A stretch of 64,000 nt of DNA from Cellulophaga algicola DSM 14237. GTDB taxonomy: Bacteria; Bacteroidota; Bacteroidia; Flavobacteriales; Flavobacteriaceae. This document shows, one piece after another, positions 8,567 to 18,271 of the stretch (the stretch's first letter is position 1; each line of letters begins with the position of its first letter). The notes under the pieces are model-generated. The model saw only the letters and a list, made by a program, of their open reading frames with translations, ran no database searches and was not told where the DNA came from. The stretch lies in NCBI RefSeq assembly GCF_000186265.1, contig NC_014934.1:2418001-2482000 (forward strand), given 5' to 3'. The position numbers and the translations under genes are program-made.

Positions 8567-10327
8567 ATGAAATTTTTAAGGAATCTATTGGCAGCCATTA
8601 TTGGTTGCTTAATTGCGTTTGGGGTATTATTTGGAATGTTTCTAATATTTGTAGCGCTTTTGAGTGGCGAAGATGATGAAAAAACAATTAAAAGTGACTC
8701 CATTTTAGAAATTCAAATTCAAAATCCTGTACAAGATTACGTAGGTCGTGATGAATCTGACCCTTTTGCAGGTCTGTTTCAACAAGCCCAAGGTTTAGAT
8801 GAAATTATTCATGCTATTAAAGTAGCAAAAAACGATAATAAAATAAAAGGGATTAGTATAAATAATAATTTTATACTAGCAGGGTTGTCTCAAACGCAAG
8901 CTATTCGTAGGGAGTTAGAAGATTTTAAAACCTCTGGTAAATTTGTGTACGCCTATGCAGATTTGTATGTACAAAAAGATTACTACTTAGCATCTGTTGC
9001 AGATAGTTTGTTTTTAAACGAAGTGGGATCTTTAGATTTTAAAGGACTTTCTTCTGAAGTACTTTTCTATAAAGATTTACAAGAAAAGGCTGGAGTAAAA
9101 ATGGAAGTAATTCGTCACGGTAAATATAAAAGTGCGGTTGAGCCTTATTTAGCGAATGAAATGAGTGAGGCAAATAGAACTCAAATAAAAGAACTATTAA
9201 GTTCTCTTTGGGGTTCAATGGTCGATGAGATTGCAATAAGTAGGAATATGACTCCTGAAAATTTAAATAGTATAGCAGATACTTTAGGAGGTAGAATGCC
9301 GCAATTGGCTAGACAATCTGGTTTGGTTGATGGTGTTTTGTTTTTTGATGAATATGAAAATAAACTTAAGAATGCCCTTAAATTAGCGGTGGATAAAGAC
9401 CTTAATTATGTTTCTTTAGAAGACTATATCACCACGGCTAATAAAACAAAATTGTATAAAGGCGATGATAAGATTGCTGTAATTTATGCGCAAGGAGAAA
9501 TTTTGTACGGAGAAGGTGGTCCAGATGTTATAGGTCAAGGAATAATTAATAAATCGCTTAAGGAAGCAAGGGAGGATGATGCTGTAAAAGCAATCGTACT
9601 TCGTGTTAATTCTCCAGGCGGTAGTGCGTTAACCTCAGACATTATTTGGCGCGAAATAGAATTAACGAAAGCAATTAAGCCCGTGGTAGTATCTATGGGA
9701 GATGTAGCGGCTTCAGGGGGTTATTATATTGCTGTAGGTGCAGATAAAATATTTGCAGAACCAACAACAATTACAGGATCTATTGGTGTTTTTGGGACTA
9801 TACCCAATGCAACAGAGTTGGCTAAAAATATAGGTATAAATGCCGAACAAGTTGGTACTAATAAAAATTCTGTAGACTATTCGTTATTCGAACCTATGTC
9901 AGACGGCTTTAGAAATATGGTTCAAGAAGGAGTAGAGAGTACTTATACTACATTTTTAGAGCGCGTAGCTCAAGGAAGAAAAATTACCGTTGCAGAAGCA
10001 GATAGTATGGCGCAAGGTAGGGTTTGGAGTGGTCTTGATGCTAAAAATTTAGGATTAGTTGATGAGTTAGGTAATTTAGATGATGCTATCAAAGGAGCTG
10101 CGGAATTAGCTGAAATTAGTGAATTTGGAGTAAAAATATTTCCTAAATATAAATCTGGGTTCGAACGTTTTATGGAAGATTACGGTGGGGCTAGTACTAA
10201 AATTAAACAAGATTTTATTCGTGAAGAAATTGGTGTAGAAGCATATACGATCTTGAGAGAAGTGAAAGCAGCAATGAACCAAGAAGGTATACAGGCTAGA
10301 ATGCCTTTTGTCTTGAGTATTAAATAA
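8567..10327 (+). CDS. sppA: Signal peptide peptidase SppA, 67-kDa type
   Basis: The product has 586 residues, the size of the long two-domain SppA. A membrane anchor spans about residues 6-32. The tandem S49 domains supply the Ser/Lys dyad: Lys188 in GKYKSAVEPYL of the first repeat and Ser383 in VAASGGYYIA of the second, with the oxyanion-region motif NSPGGSALTSD before it. The enzyme degrades cleaved signal peptides in the inner membrane. The start is an ATG at 8567 just after a good -7 box. The transporter gene follows after 15 bases, so the two may be co-transcribed. Confidence 0.95.
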   Translation: MKFLRNLLAAIIGCLIAFGVLFGMFLIFVALLSGEDDEKTIKSDSILEIQIQNPVQDYVGRDESDPFAGLFQQAQGLDEIIHAIKVAKNDNKIKGISINNNFILAGLSQTQAIRRELEDFKTSGKFVYAYADLYVQKDYYLASVADSLFLNEVGSLDFKGLSSEVLFYKDLQEKAGVKMEVIRHGKYKSAVEPYLANEMSEANRTQIKELLSSLWGSMVDEIAISRNMTPENLNSIADTLGGRMPQLARQSGLVDGVLFFDEYENKLKNALKLAVDKDLNYVSLEDYITTANKTKLYKGDDKIAVIYAQGEILYGEGGPDVIGQGIINKSLKEAREDDAVKAIVLRVNSPGGSALTSDIIWREIELTKAIKPVVVSMGDVAASGGYYIAVGADKIFAEPTTITGSIGVFGTIPNATELAKNIGINAEQVGTNKNSVDYSLFEPMSDGFRNMVQEGVESTYTTFLERVAQGRKITVAEADSMAQGRVWSGLDAKNLGLVDELGNLDDAIKGAAELAEISEFGVKIFPKYKSGFERFMEDYGGASTKIKQDFIREEIGVEAYTILREVKAAMNQEGIQARMPFVLSIK

Positions 10328-10342
10328 TTTTTTATTGTTTAA

Positions 10343-11053
10343 ATGACCACAGAAGATAAAAAATTCGCTTTTAAATTATATTTATTTCTAGCTGCATTAT
10401 TTATCACTTCATTAGTGGTATCTAATTTAATCTTTCAAAAGTTTTTTTATTGGAAACCTTTTGGAGATGTTACTGTTTTTGGAGCGAGTTTATTCGAAGT
10501 TTCCGTAGGTATTTTGCCTTATCCTATCACCTTTTTAATTACAGATCTTATATCAGAAATGTATGGTAGGAAAAAAGCGAACCAAGTAGTTACTGCGGGA
10601 ATTTTTGCTTCTTTCTTTTCTATGGGAATTATTTTGTTAGCTAATTATGTTCCGGCTATTGAAGGTTCTCCTGTTCAAGATGAAACTTTTAGTCATGTCT
10701 TCGCATTGTCGCCCATTGCAGTCTTGGCTTCTATGATGGCCTACCTGTTGGCGCAATATATAGATGTAGCTATTTATCATTTCTGGAAAAACTTAACTAA
10801 AGGAAAGCATTTGTGGCTCCGTAATAATTTTTCAACTTTCTTATCTCAGTTTATAGACACCTTTGTGGTTGTAGGTCTGCTTTGTATTTTCAAAGTTTTG
10901 CCGTGGAGCCTCTTTAAAGGTCTTGTGGTTAGTGGTTTTATTTTTAAGATAATTATAGCATTTCTAGATACTCCTTTCTTATATTTTTGCGTCTATCTAT
11001 GTAGAAAACGATTCAAGTTGAAGCTTGGTGAAGAAATAGTTTTTGAATATTGA
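10343..11053 (+). CDS. yhhQ: Queuosine-precursor transporter, YhhQ/VUT family
   Basis: The protein has 236 residues and about six hydrophobic segments. Family landmarks are the N-terminal VSNLIFQKFF, the conserved loop YPITFLITDLISEMYGRKKANQVV, the QYIDVAIYHFWKNLT segment with LRNNFSTFLSQFIDT, and a basic C-terminus. YhhQ of E. coli imports preQ0 or preQ1 for tRNA queuosine modification. The gene starts 15 bases after sppA. Family assignment is strong; substrate follows from the family only. Confidence 0.9.
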   Translation: MTTEDKKFAFKLYLFLAALFITSLVVSNLIFQKFFYWKPFGDVTVFGASLFEVSVGILPYPITFLITDLISEMYGRKKANQVVTAGIFASFFSMGIILLANYVPAIEGSPVQDETFSHVFALSPIAVLASMMAYLLAQYIDVAIYHFWKNLTKGKHLWLRNNFSTFLSQFIDTFVVVGLLCIFKVLPWSLFKGLVVSGFIFKIIIAFLDTPFLYFCVYLCRKRFKLKLGEEIVFEY

Positions 11054-11097
11054 AATAATCTGAGAGGGATTGAGTTATAACAATTAGTAATTCAATT

Positions 11098-11127
11098 AAT
11101 TAAGAGGGTAAATTGCCCTTAATTTTG
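11098..11127 (+). terminator. Possible terminator after yhhQ
   Basis: AATTAA then GGG (11098-11108) pairs with CCC then TTAATT (11116-11124), with a two-base bulge, followed by TTTG. It is an imperfect stem with a short T-run. Confidence 0.4.
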
Positions 11128-11186
11128 TCCTTCGTTTTTAATGCGTAGGAATTATATAAGAATAAGAATCATAAGATGTTAACTAG

Positions 11187-13913
11187 ATGAAAAAGAAGAT
11201 ATTAAAGATTGTCGGTATTATTTTACTACTATTTGTAATTACTTTAATTGCAGCGCCATTTTTTCTAAAAGGCAAAATAGCAGATATTATTAAAAATAAG
11301 GTGAATAATAGTATTACGGCAACTTTCGATTTTGAGGATGCAGATTTAACCTTGTTTTCTTCATTTCCTAATGCAAAGCTTACTATGAATGCTATTTCAT
11401 TGGTAAATAAAGCACCATTTGTTGGCGATACTTTATTTTCTTCAAATGAGGTGGCTCTAGAAATGTCTATTAAAGAATTATTCAAAGGAGCAGATGAGCC
11501 TATTGCAATATCTAGCCTCACAATAGACAATGCTTTAATAAATATAATCGCAAACGAGGATGGTGCTGCGAATTATGATATTGCCGTGCCTTCAACAGAA
11601 ACTGCTGCTGAAGAAACGGATGCCTCTAGTAATTTTACCTTATCCATGAAATCTTATGCTATTACGAATACAAGAATAAAGTATTTAGACAAAGCTACAG
11701 GAATGCGTTTTGAGCTTATAGATATGAACCATTCTGGAACGGGAGATTTATCATTAGAAAAATCTGAATTGGATACTAAAACAAGCGGATTGGTCTCTTT
11801 TGAAATGGATAGCACTAATTATCTGAATAAAAATCCTATAAAGCTAGATGCACTTATAGGTGTAGATTTGGCTACAAGTACCTATAGTTTCTTAAAGAAC
11901 GAAGCTATGGTAAATCAATTACCATTAGTTTTTGATGGTTTTATAAAGTTAAATGATGATAGTCAGGAGATAGATATTAGTTTTAAAACGCCTTCTTCAG
12001 ACTTTAAAAACTTTCTGGCGGTTATTCCTGAAGAGTATTCTAAGAATATTGAGAATGTAACAACAACAGGAAACTTTAGTATTGCAGGAAGATTCAATGG
12101 TATTGTTGATGATACACATATACCAAAGTTTAAAATTGATATTAATTCTGATAATGCTTCATTTAAATATCCTGATTTACCAAAATCTGTACGCAATGTA
12201 TTTATAGATACAGAAATTACCAATGAAACGGGGATTGTAGCTGATACCTATGTAGATATTAGAAAATTATCTTTTATGATTGATGAAGATAAATTCAACA
12301 TGGTTGCAAATATTAAAGACTTAATGGGGAATACTAAAGTGGAATCCCATATAAATGGTAGAATGAATTTAGCGAATATAGCTAAAGCTTATCCTATTCC
12401 TGTTGATTTGAATCTTGAAGGAATATTAACTGCAGATATTAATGCTGCTTTTGATATGGCATCCATAGAAAGTGAAAAATATGAGAATACCAATATAAAT
12501 GGGAATCTTACTTTAAAGAATTTTGTGTACAATTCAGATGAGCTTAAGAATCCAGTAAAAATTAATTCTACAGCGGTAACTTTTAATCCTAAGACTGTTT
12601 CTTTAAATGAGTTAAGTGGTGTTACGGGTAAGACAGATTTTAGTGCTACGGGAACTATTAATAATCTTTTGGGTTTCATGTTTAATGACGAAAATGTCGA
12701 AGGAGATTTTAATTTAAAATCCAACACTTTTGCGGTAGATGACTTTATGGTAGAGGAAACTGTTGCAGAAACTACAGGAGGCGATAAGCCCGTTACAACA
12801 GGTTCTGCTGCAGAGGAGCAAATAAAAATTCCATCTTTCTTAGACGCAACAATCAATGCTTCTGCAGGAACGGTACTTTATGATAACCTTAGTCTAAAAG
12901 ACGTGTCGGGTACTTTAGTTATTAAGGATGAAAAGGCAACTTTAAAAAATATGACGTCTGCAATTTTCGGAGGAAAGTTGGCGTTTAATGGTGATGTTTC
13001 TACTAAAAATGATACGCCTACTTTCGATATGAAGTTGGGGATGAATGATTTTGATATCAACGAAACGTTTAAATCACTGGAATTGTTTAAGGTACTTGCT
13101 CCTGTAGCAAATGCAATTCAAGGTAAATTAAATTCAGATATTTCCATTTCAGGAATGCTTAATAATGATTTTACGCCAGATTTAGCAACCATATCAGGAA
13201 ATCTATTGGCTGAAATATTTGGCACAAAAGTAGATCCAAATCAAACTAAAGTATTGTCTGCATTAACAAGTAAGCTTAACTTCTTGTCTTTAGATAAGTT
13301 AGATTTAAAAGGATTAAAAACTGCTTTGTCGTTCGATAATGGAACGGTAACGGTAAAACCTTTCACGGTTAATTATCAGGATATTGCTGTTACGGTAAAT
13401 GGGAGCCATACGTTTGATCAAAAAATGAATTATGCTGCTGTATTAAATGTTCCTTCAAAATATCTAGGGAAAGATATTACAAACTTAATTTCTAAAATAG
13501 ATGATACCTCTTTAGATAACCTTACGGTTCCAGTTACAGCTTCAATTGGGGGTAATTATACGAGCCCAACAATAACTACGGATTTAACTTCAGGAATTAA
13601 AGATCTAACCTCTAAACTTATTGAAATAGAGAAGCAAAAACTAATAGCTAAAGGAAAAGATAAAGCTACAGATTTAATAGGAGGCTTATTGTCGGGTAAT
13701 AAAGCTAAAAAAGATTCAGCTTCTACTGCCGTGGATACAAAGACACAAGTTAAAGATGTTTTAGGCGGAATTTTATCCAATAAAAAAGAAACAACTACGA
13801 CAACAAAAACAGATTCTACCGCAGCTGCTACAAAAAACACAGCAGTTAAAGATGCAGCAAAATCAGTTTTAGGAGGATTTTTAAATAAAAAGAAAAAAGA
13901 TACTACGAATTAA
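11187..13913 (+). CDS. AsmA-family envelope protein
   Basis: The product has 908 residues. A single N-terminal membrane segment (about 5-27) is followed by a long, mainly beta region with AsmA features: early FDFEDADLTLFSSFPNAKLTM, repeated GxFxLKNFVY-like strands and the C-terminal AsmA block LNGDVS...FNGTVTVKPFTVNYQDIAVTVNGSHTF-like region (about 690-760). The last roughly 90 residues are low-complexity, rich in Lys, Thr, Ala and Asp, with three repeats resembling DVLGGILSNKK. AsmA-like proteins span the periplasm and are linked to lipid transport or outer-membrane homeostasis. It has its own flanks and ends 11 bases inside the convergent DUF2797 gene. Confidence 0.85.
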   Translation: MKKKILKIVGIILLLFVITLIAAPFFLKGKIADIIKNKVNNSITATFDFEDADLTLFSSFPNAKLTMNAISLVNKAPFVGDTLFSSNEVALEMSIKELFKGADEPIAISSLTIDNALINIIANEDGAANYDIAVPSTETAAEETDASSNFTLSMKSYAITNTRIKYLDKATGMRFELIDMNHSGTGDLSLEKSELDTKTSGLVSFEMDSTNYLNKNPIKLDALIGVDLATSTYSFLKNEAMVNQLPLVFDGFIKLNDDSQEIDISFKTPSSDFKNFLAVIPEEYSKNIENVTTTGNFSIAGRFNGIVDDTHIPKFKIDINSDNASFKYPDLPKSVRNVFIDTEITNETGIVADTYVDIRKLSFMIDEDKFNMVANIKDLMGNTKVESHINGRMNLANIAKAYPIPVDLNLEGILTADINAAFDMASIESEKYENTNINGNLTLKNFVYNSDELKNPVKINSTAVTFNPKTVSLNELSGVTGKTDFSATGTINNLLGFMFNDENVEGDFNLKSNTFAVDDFMVEETVAETTGGDKPVTTGSAAEEQIKIPSFLDATINASAGTVLYDNLSLKDVSGTLVIKDEKATLKNMTSAIFGGKLAFNGDVSTKNDTPTFDMKLGMNDFDINETFKSLELFKVLAPVANAIQGKLNSDISISGMLNNDFTPDLATISGNLLAEIFGTKVDPNQTKVLSALTSKLNFLSLDKLDLKGLKTALSFDNGTVTVKPFTVNYQDIAVTVNGSHTFDQKMNYAAVLNVPSKYLGKDITNLISKIDDTSLDNLTVPVTASIGGNYTSPTITTDLTSGIKDLTSKLIEIEKQKLIAKGKDKATDLIGGLLSGNKAKKDSASTAVDTKTQVKDVLGGILSNKKETTTTTKTDSTAAATKNTAVKDAAKSVLGGFLNKKKKDTTN

Positions 13914-14700
13914 TACGCATGGAAATGTAAAGTCCTTCGTTACTGCGAACGTTAAAAACAGTATCGTCTGAAAATAGTAAGTATTGGCCTTTAATCCCAA
14001 TCAAAGTTCCAGTGTAACTTGGAGTTTTGCTAAGATTGAGGCTTTTTACTTTTTTAGGATAGCGTAATACAGGAAAGTCTAAGTGGGTTTCAGTATTAGC
14101 ATCTATAAAATAAGGCAATGCTTCTTCTGGAATATATTGTTTTAATTTAGTTCTCCAATCTACAAGATTTTCATCAACTATTTCATTTTTAAGCATGGTT
14201 CTCCAATTGGTTTTATCGCCTACATGGTTTTTTAGGGCTACCTCTGTAATTCCTGCTAAATAGCGATTTGGCACCTCTAGAATTTCAATGGCTTCATGTG
14301 CTCCCTGATCAATCCAACGGGTAGGAACTTGAGATTTCCTAGTAACGCCAACTTTAACGTTGCTAGAGTTTGCTAAGTAAACTATGTGCGGTTGTAGTTG
14401 TACTTTCTTCTCGTAGGCTAAATCACGGTCTTCCTTATCTAAATGAGCGGTGCTTAATTCTGGACGCATAATCCAATCTCCAGCAGATGGAATATCGAAA
14501 AAACAACTCTTACAAAATCCTTGGCGATAAATAGGTTTATCGAGTCCGCAATTTAAACATTGGTACTTTATGAAGTTAATGCTTATCTCCTTATTCAAGA
14601 TTTGATTTACATTTAGAAAATCATTCTCAAAAACCATATAATACTGAATAGGTTGTCCTATTTCAGTCTGCATTTTTCGTAAAACACCTTCGTACTGCAT
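13903..14700 (-). CDS. DUF2797 protein with zinc ribbon
   Basis: The protein has 265 residues. A four-cysteine zinc ribbon CLNCGLDKPIYRQGFCKSCF lies at about 49-68. The central part carries HIVYLANSSNVKVGVTRKSQVPTRWIDQGA and later EVALKNHVGDKTNWR, an order resembling the GIY-YIG nuclease fold (strand-loop-Arg-Glu), though no function is established for DUF2797 that I know of. It diverges from the GH3 gene and converges on the AsmA gene with an 11-base tail overlap. The family call is good; a nucleic-acid role is inference. Confidence 0.82.
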   Translation of the reverse strand: MQYEGVLRKMQTEIGQPIQYYMVFENDFLNVNQILNKEISINFIKYQCLNCGLDKPIYRQGFCKSCFFDIPSAGDWIMRPELSTAHLDKEDRDLAYEKKVQLQPHIVYLANSSNVKVGVTRKSQVPTRWIDQGAHEAIEILEVPNRYLAGITEVALKNHVGDKTNWRTMLKNEIVDENLVDWRTKLKQYIPEEALPYFIDANTETHLDFPVLRYPKKVKSLNLSKTPSYTGTLIGIKGQYLLFSDDTVFNVRSNEGLYISMRINS

Positions 14701-14808
14701 AAAATATTTCTATGTAAATTTTTAATCGAAAACCTTAAAGTATAAAACGATTTCTTAAATTGTTAAACTTAAATAACCGAAACTAAATAAAGCTTAAAGA
14801 TACCTAAA

Positions 14809-16323
14809 ATGTCAATACCATTATTTAATTCTATTGCTTCTTGGCTGCTAAAAAAGCGGTATCACCAGATAGAACTTTTTTTAAAATACCCAGAAGAAGT
14901 TCAGCAAGAGGTGTTAATGCAATTGCTAGCATTTGCAAAAGATACTGAAATAGGTAGAATGCATGAATTTGGTTCCATACTAAGTTATAGAACATTTGCT
15001 AGCCGGGTACCTGTTACTTCGTATGAAGAAATGGAGCCTAATATTGAACGTACCAGAAGGGGAGAGCAGAATATTTTCTGGCCTACCAGTATTAAGTGGT
15101 TTGCAAAAAGTAGTGGTACTACAAATGCGAAAAGTAAATTTATTCCGGTGAGTACAGAGGCTTTAGAAGATTGTCATTATAAATCTGGTAAAGATTTACT
15201 TTGTTTGTATCTAAATAATAATGAAAACTCTCAATTGTTTACAGGTAAAAGTTTGCGTCTAGGTGGGAGTAAAGAGTTGTATGAAGATAATGGGACGTTT
15301 TTCGGAGATTTATCTGCTATTTTAATAGATAATATGCCATTCTGGGCAGAGCTTAGTAGTACGCCTAGTAATAAAGTTTCTTTGATGAGCGAGTGGGAGT
15401 CTAAATTAAAAGCTATTATTAAGGAAAGCACACAAGAGAATGTGACCTCTCTGGCTGGTGTTCCTTCTTGGATGCTAGTTTTAATGAATAATGTAATTGA
15501 GGAAACGGGGAAGGATCACCTTTTTCAAGTTTGGGAAAATTTGGAAGTCTACTTTCATGGGGGTGTTAGTTTTAACCCTTATAAAGAGCAATACAAAAAG
15601 TTATTACCACGAAAAAGTTTCAATTATTATGAAATTTATAATGCTTCTGAAGGCTTTTTTGCAATTCAGGATCGGAATAATTCAGATGAACTTCTATTAA
15701 TGTTAGATTATGGTATTTTCTATGAGTTTATAGCAATGGATACCTATTATGATGAGGTACAAAAAATAGTACCTCTTTGGGAGGTAGAAAAAAATAAAAA
15801 TTACGCTATAATTATTACTACTAATGCCGGACTTTGGCGTTACAAAATTGGAGATACTATAAAATTCACTTCGATTAGTCCTTATCGAATTAAGGTTACA
15901 GGAAGAACTAAACATCATATTAATGTTTTTGGAGAGGAGTTAATTATTGAAAATGCAGAAGAGGCATTGCAAAATACGTGCTTAAAGACGGGTGCAGAAA
16001 TAAAGGATTATACTGCGGGACCCATTTTTATGGCAGGAACCGAAAAGGGGGGGCATGAATGGATTATTGAGTTTAGAAAGCCGCCTAAAGAACTAGCCTA
16101 TTTTACTGAGATTTTAGACAACGCTTTAAAATCTCTAAATTCTGATTACGAAGCAAAACGCTATAATAATATTACCTTAAAAATGCCTAAAGTTCATATA
16201 GCACGTCATAATTTGTTCTATGATTGGTTAAAGTTGAAGGATAAACTTGGTGGGCAACATAAGATTCCTAGGCTATCTAATAAAAGAGACTATGTTGAAG
16301 AATTATTAGGAATGAACCAATAA
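14809..16323 (+). CDS. GH3-family acyl-acid amido synthetase-like adenylating enzyme
   Basis: The product has 504 residues, typical for bacterial GH3 proteins. It shows the adenylate-forming motif SSGTTNAKSKFIPVS (about 103-117), the central YNASEGFFAIQ, and the C-terminal LWRYKIGDTIKF followed by VTGRTKHHINVFGEEL. Plant GH3 enzymes adenylate a carboxylic acid and conjugate it to an amino acid; bacterial homologues are common in Bacteroidota but largely uncharacterised. The ATG at 14809 begins MSIPLFNSIASWLLKKRYHQ. It is followed 70 bases later by a small hydrolase-like gene that may act with it. Substrate unknown. Confidence 0.9.
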   Translation: MSIPLFNSIASWLLKKRYHQIELFLKYPEEVQQEVLMQLLAFAKDTEIGRMHEFGSILSYRTFASRVPVTSYEEMEPNIERTRRGEQNIFWPTSIKWFAKSSGTTNAKSKFIPVSTEALEDCHYKSGKDLLCLYLNNNENSQLFTGKSLRLGGSKELYEDNGTFFGDLSAILIDNMPFWAELSSTPSNKVSLMSEWESKLKAIIKESTQENVTSLAGVPSWMLVLMNNVIEETGKDHLFQVWENLEVYFHGGVSFNPYKEQYKKLLPRKSFNYYEIYNASEGFFAIQDRNNSDELLLMLDYGIFYEFIAMDTYYDEVQKIVPLWEVEKNKNYAIIITTNAGLWRYKIGDTIKFTSISPYRIKVTGRTKHHINVFGEELIIENAEEALQNTCLKTGAEIKDYTAGPIFMAGTEKGGHEWIIEFRKPPKELAYFTEILDNALKSLNSDYEAKRYNNITLKMPKVHIARHNLFYDWLKLKDKLGGQHKIPRLSNKRDYVEELLGMNQ

Positions 16324-16393
16324 AATTGTATTTATTCCGTTTAGATTGGTATTTATTAAGAATAGGAATAAAGAATTATAAATAGCGAAACGT

Positions 16394-16939
16394 ATGGTAG
16401 AAAGGCTAGTAATTGTATCTGATATGTGGGGAACCAAAAAGGGGCAATGGATAACCTCTTATTTAGGGTATCTACAGCAATATTTTGAAATTGTTTTTTA
16501 CGATAGTCAAGAATTAGCCAATATCAATTTAACCGTAGAAACGGAAGAAACCTTACATCAGGAATTTGTAAATAGTGGTATAGAGACTGCTGTTGCGCAT
16601 GTATTAAAAAGAGAATCGATTCCTAGTCATTATTTAGCTTTTAGTACAGGAGGTACTATTATTTATAAAGCGGGATTGCAAGGTTTACCTGTAAAATCAC
16701 TTTATGCAATCTCACCAACTAGAGTACGTATGGAAAAAGAGAAGCCTATTTTTCCTTTTAAATTATTATTTGGATCTAATGATGCATTTAAGCCTTCAAA
16801 AGAATGGAGTGATCGGTTAGGGATTTCGTGGTCTGAAGCATCAGGTTATGGGCATGATTTGTATTCAGATGAAAAAATTATCAAGCAAGTCTGTTCAGAA
16901 TTGCTTGATAAAGTAATAAAAAAGCAGTTTCAGAATTAA
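16394..16939 (+). CDS. Small alpha/beta-hydrolase-like protein
   Basis: The product has 181 residues and I do not recognise a named family. The fold cues are those of a trimmed alpha/beta hydrolase: [15 protein letters not shown] at the N-terminus, the nucleophile-elbow-like [12 protein letters not shown] (Ser near position 79), [14 protein letters not shown] near the acid position, and [12 protein letters not shown] with a candidate catalytic His. It shares strand and spacing with the GH3 gene, so it could hydrolyse or process the GH3 product. Its last codons lie inside a bidirectional terminator and overlap the end of clpX by 4 bases. Confidence 0.75.
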   Translation: MVERLVIVSDMWGTKKGQWITSYLGYLQQYFEIVFYDSQELANINLTVETEETLHQEFVNSGIETAVAHVLKRESIPSHYLAFSTGGTIIYKAGLQGLPVKSLYAISPTRVRMEKEKPIFPFKLLFGSNDAFKPSKEWSDRLGISWSEASGYGHDLYSDEKIIKQVCSELLDKVIKKQFQN

Positions 16940-16950
16940 GAAACTGCTTT
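16919..16950. terminator. Bidirectional terminator inside two overlapping gene ends
   Basis: AAAAGCAGTTTC (16919-16930) pairs perfectly with GAAACTGCTTTT (16939-16950) around an 8-base loop that contains TTAA. The TTAA supplies the TAA stop codons of both convergent genes. T-rich sequence follows on both strands. Confidence 0.8.
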
Positions 16951-18171
16951 TAATTTTTTAATGGTATCAAACGATAATTTTTTCTCTGCATAAGCTCTAG
17001 ATACCTTTAGTTGCTTTTCATCACTACTAGGTAATTCAAACATCGCATCAGTAAAAATAGCTTCGCATAAAGAACGTAAACCACGTGCTCCAAGTTTGTA
17101 TTCTATAGCTTTTTCAACAATATAATTTAAAGCTTCATCTGTAACAGTAAGTGTAACGTCATCCATTTTAAACAATTTTTCGTATTGTTTGATGATAGCA
17201 TTCTTAGGTTCTGTTAAGATGGCTCTTAGTGCTTCTGTATCTAAAGGGTTCATATGTGTTAATACCGGAAGTCTACCAATGATTTCAGGGATTAAACCAA
17301 ATTCTTTTAAATCTCTAGGAATAATATATTGTAGAATATTATTTTCATCTGGTCTGTCTTCATTTTTTGAAGCACTATACCCAATAGATTGCATGTTTAA
17401 GCGCTTATTGATAGCGCGTTCAATGCCATCAAAAGCACCACCAGCAATGAAAAGAATATTTTCAGTATTTACTTCAATAAATTTTTGATCTGGGTGTTTA
17501 CGGCCTCCTTTTGGTGGCACGTTAACTACAGTTCCTTCTAATAATTTAAGTAAACCTTGTTGAACACCTTCTCCAGAAACATCTCTTGTTATGGAAGGGT
17601 TATCGCTTTTACGTGCAATTTTATCTATCTCATCAATAAATACTATTCCGCGCTCTGCTTTTTCTAAATTATAATCTGCCGCTTGTAGAAGTCTCGTTAA
17701 GATGCTTTCTACATCTTCACCAACATAACCTGCCTCTGTAAGAACCGTAGCATCTACAATAGCTAAGGGAACATTAAGCATTTTAGCTATAGTTTTAGCC
17801 ATCAATGTTTTACCAGTTCCTGTTTGGCCAACCATGATTATATTACTTTTTTGAATTTCTACTTCGTCTTCTAGTGAAGAGGGTTGTAGAAGGCGCTTAT
17901 AGTGATTGTAAACTGCTACAGACATTACTTTCTTTGTCCGCTCTTGTCCAATAATATAAGTATCTAAAAAGTCTTTTATTTCAAGAGGCTTTTTTAATAC
18001 TAATTCTGAAGATAAGTCTTCATTCTTAGTTTGTTTTGACTCTTCTGCAACGATGCCGTGAGCTTGCTCAATGCATCGATCACAAATGTGAGCATCCAAA
18101 CCAGCAATTAAGAGGTTCGTCTCTGGTTTTTTTCGTCCACAAAAAGAGCATTCTAAACTTTCTTTTGCCAT
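16936..18171 (-). CDS. clpX: ATP-dependent Clp protease ATP-binding subunit ClpX
   Basis: The product has 411 residues. The N-terminal zinc-binding domain has Cys8, Cys11, Cys30 and Cys33 (CSFCGRK and CDRC). The AAA+ module has Walker A GQTGTGKT, Walker B IVFIDEID, the pore loop region around [13 protein letters not shown], and the sensor/arginine region [14 protein letters not shown]. ClpX unfolds substrates and feeds them to ClpP. It lies downstream of clpP with a 100-base gap that contains a 14-bp hairpin. The ATG at 18171 is the standard start. Confidence 0.98.
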   Translation of the reverse strand: MAKESLECSFCGRKKPETNLLIAGLDAHICDRCIEQAHGIVAEESKQTKNEDLSSELVLKKPLEIKDFLDTYIIGQERTKKVMSVAVYNHYKRLLQPSSLEDEVEIQKSNIIMVGQTGTGKTLMAKTIAKMLNVPLAIVDATVLTEAGYVGEDVESILTRLLQAADYNLEKAERGIVFIDEIDKIARKSDNPSITRDVSGEGVQQGLLKLLEGTVVNVPPKGGRKHPDQKFIEVNTENILFIAGGAFDGIERAINKRLNMQSIGYSASKNEDRPDENNILQYIIPRDLKEFGLIPEIIGRLPVLTHMNPLDTEALRAILTEPKNAIIKQYEKLFKMDDVTLTVTDEALNYIVEKAIEYKLGARGLRSLCEAIFTDAMFELPSSDEKQLKVSRAYAEKKLSFDTIKKLKAVS

Positions 18172-18186
18172 AATTTTAATACCATT

Positions 18187-18225
18187 AGTAAACTAAAACG
18201 CTCAAATAGGTCGTTTTAGTTTACT
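18187..18225 (-). promoter_or_regulatory. Hairpin between clpP and clpX
   Basis: AGTAAACTAAAACG (18187-18200) pairs perfectly with CGTTTTAGTTTACT (18212-18225) over an 11-base loop. On the transcribed strand it lies 15 bases before the clpX ATG with no T-run after it, so it looks like an RNA-processing, stability or translation-control element rather than a terminator for clpP. Confidence 0.5.
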
Positions 18226-18271
18226 TATTTTATTTTACTACTGTTTTAAGTAGCTTATTGTTTTGTCGAAA

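Noticed and set aside
12389-12856. 155-residue open frame opposite the AsmA gene
   Set aside because: Antisense shadow of a real coding region, with no recognisable motif.
16329-16370. TTTATTCC/GGAATAAA inverted repeat after the GH3 gene
   Set aside because: Eight AT-rich pairs over a loop of about 30 bases, no T-run; could be chance.
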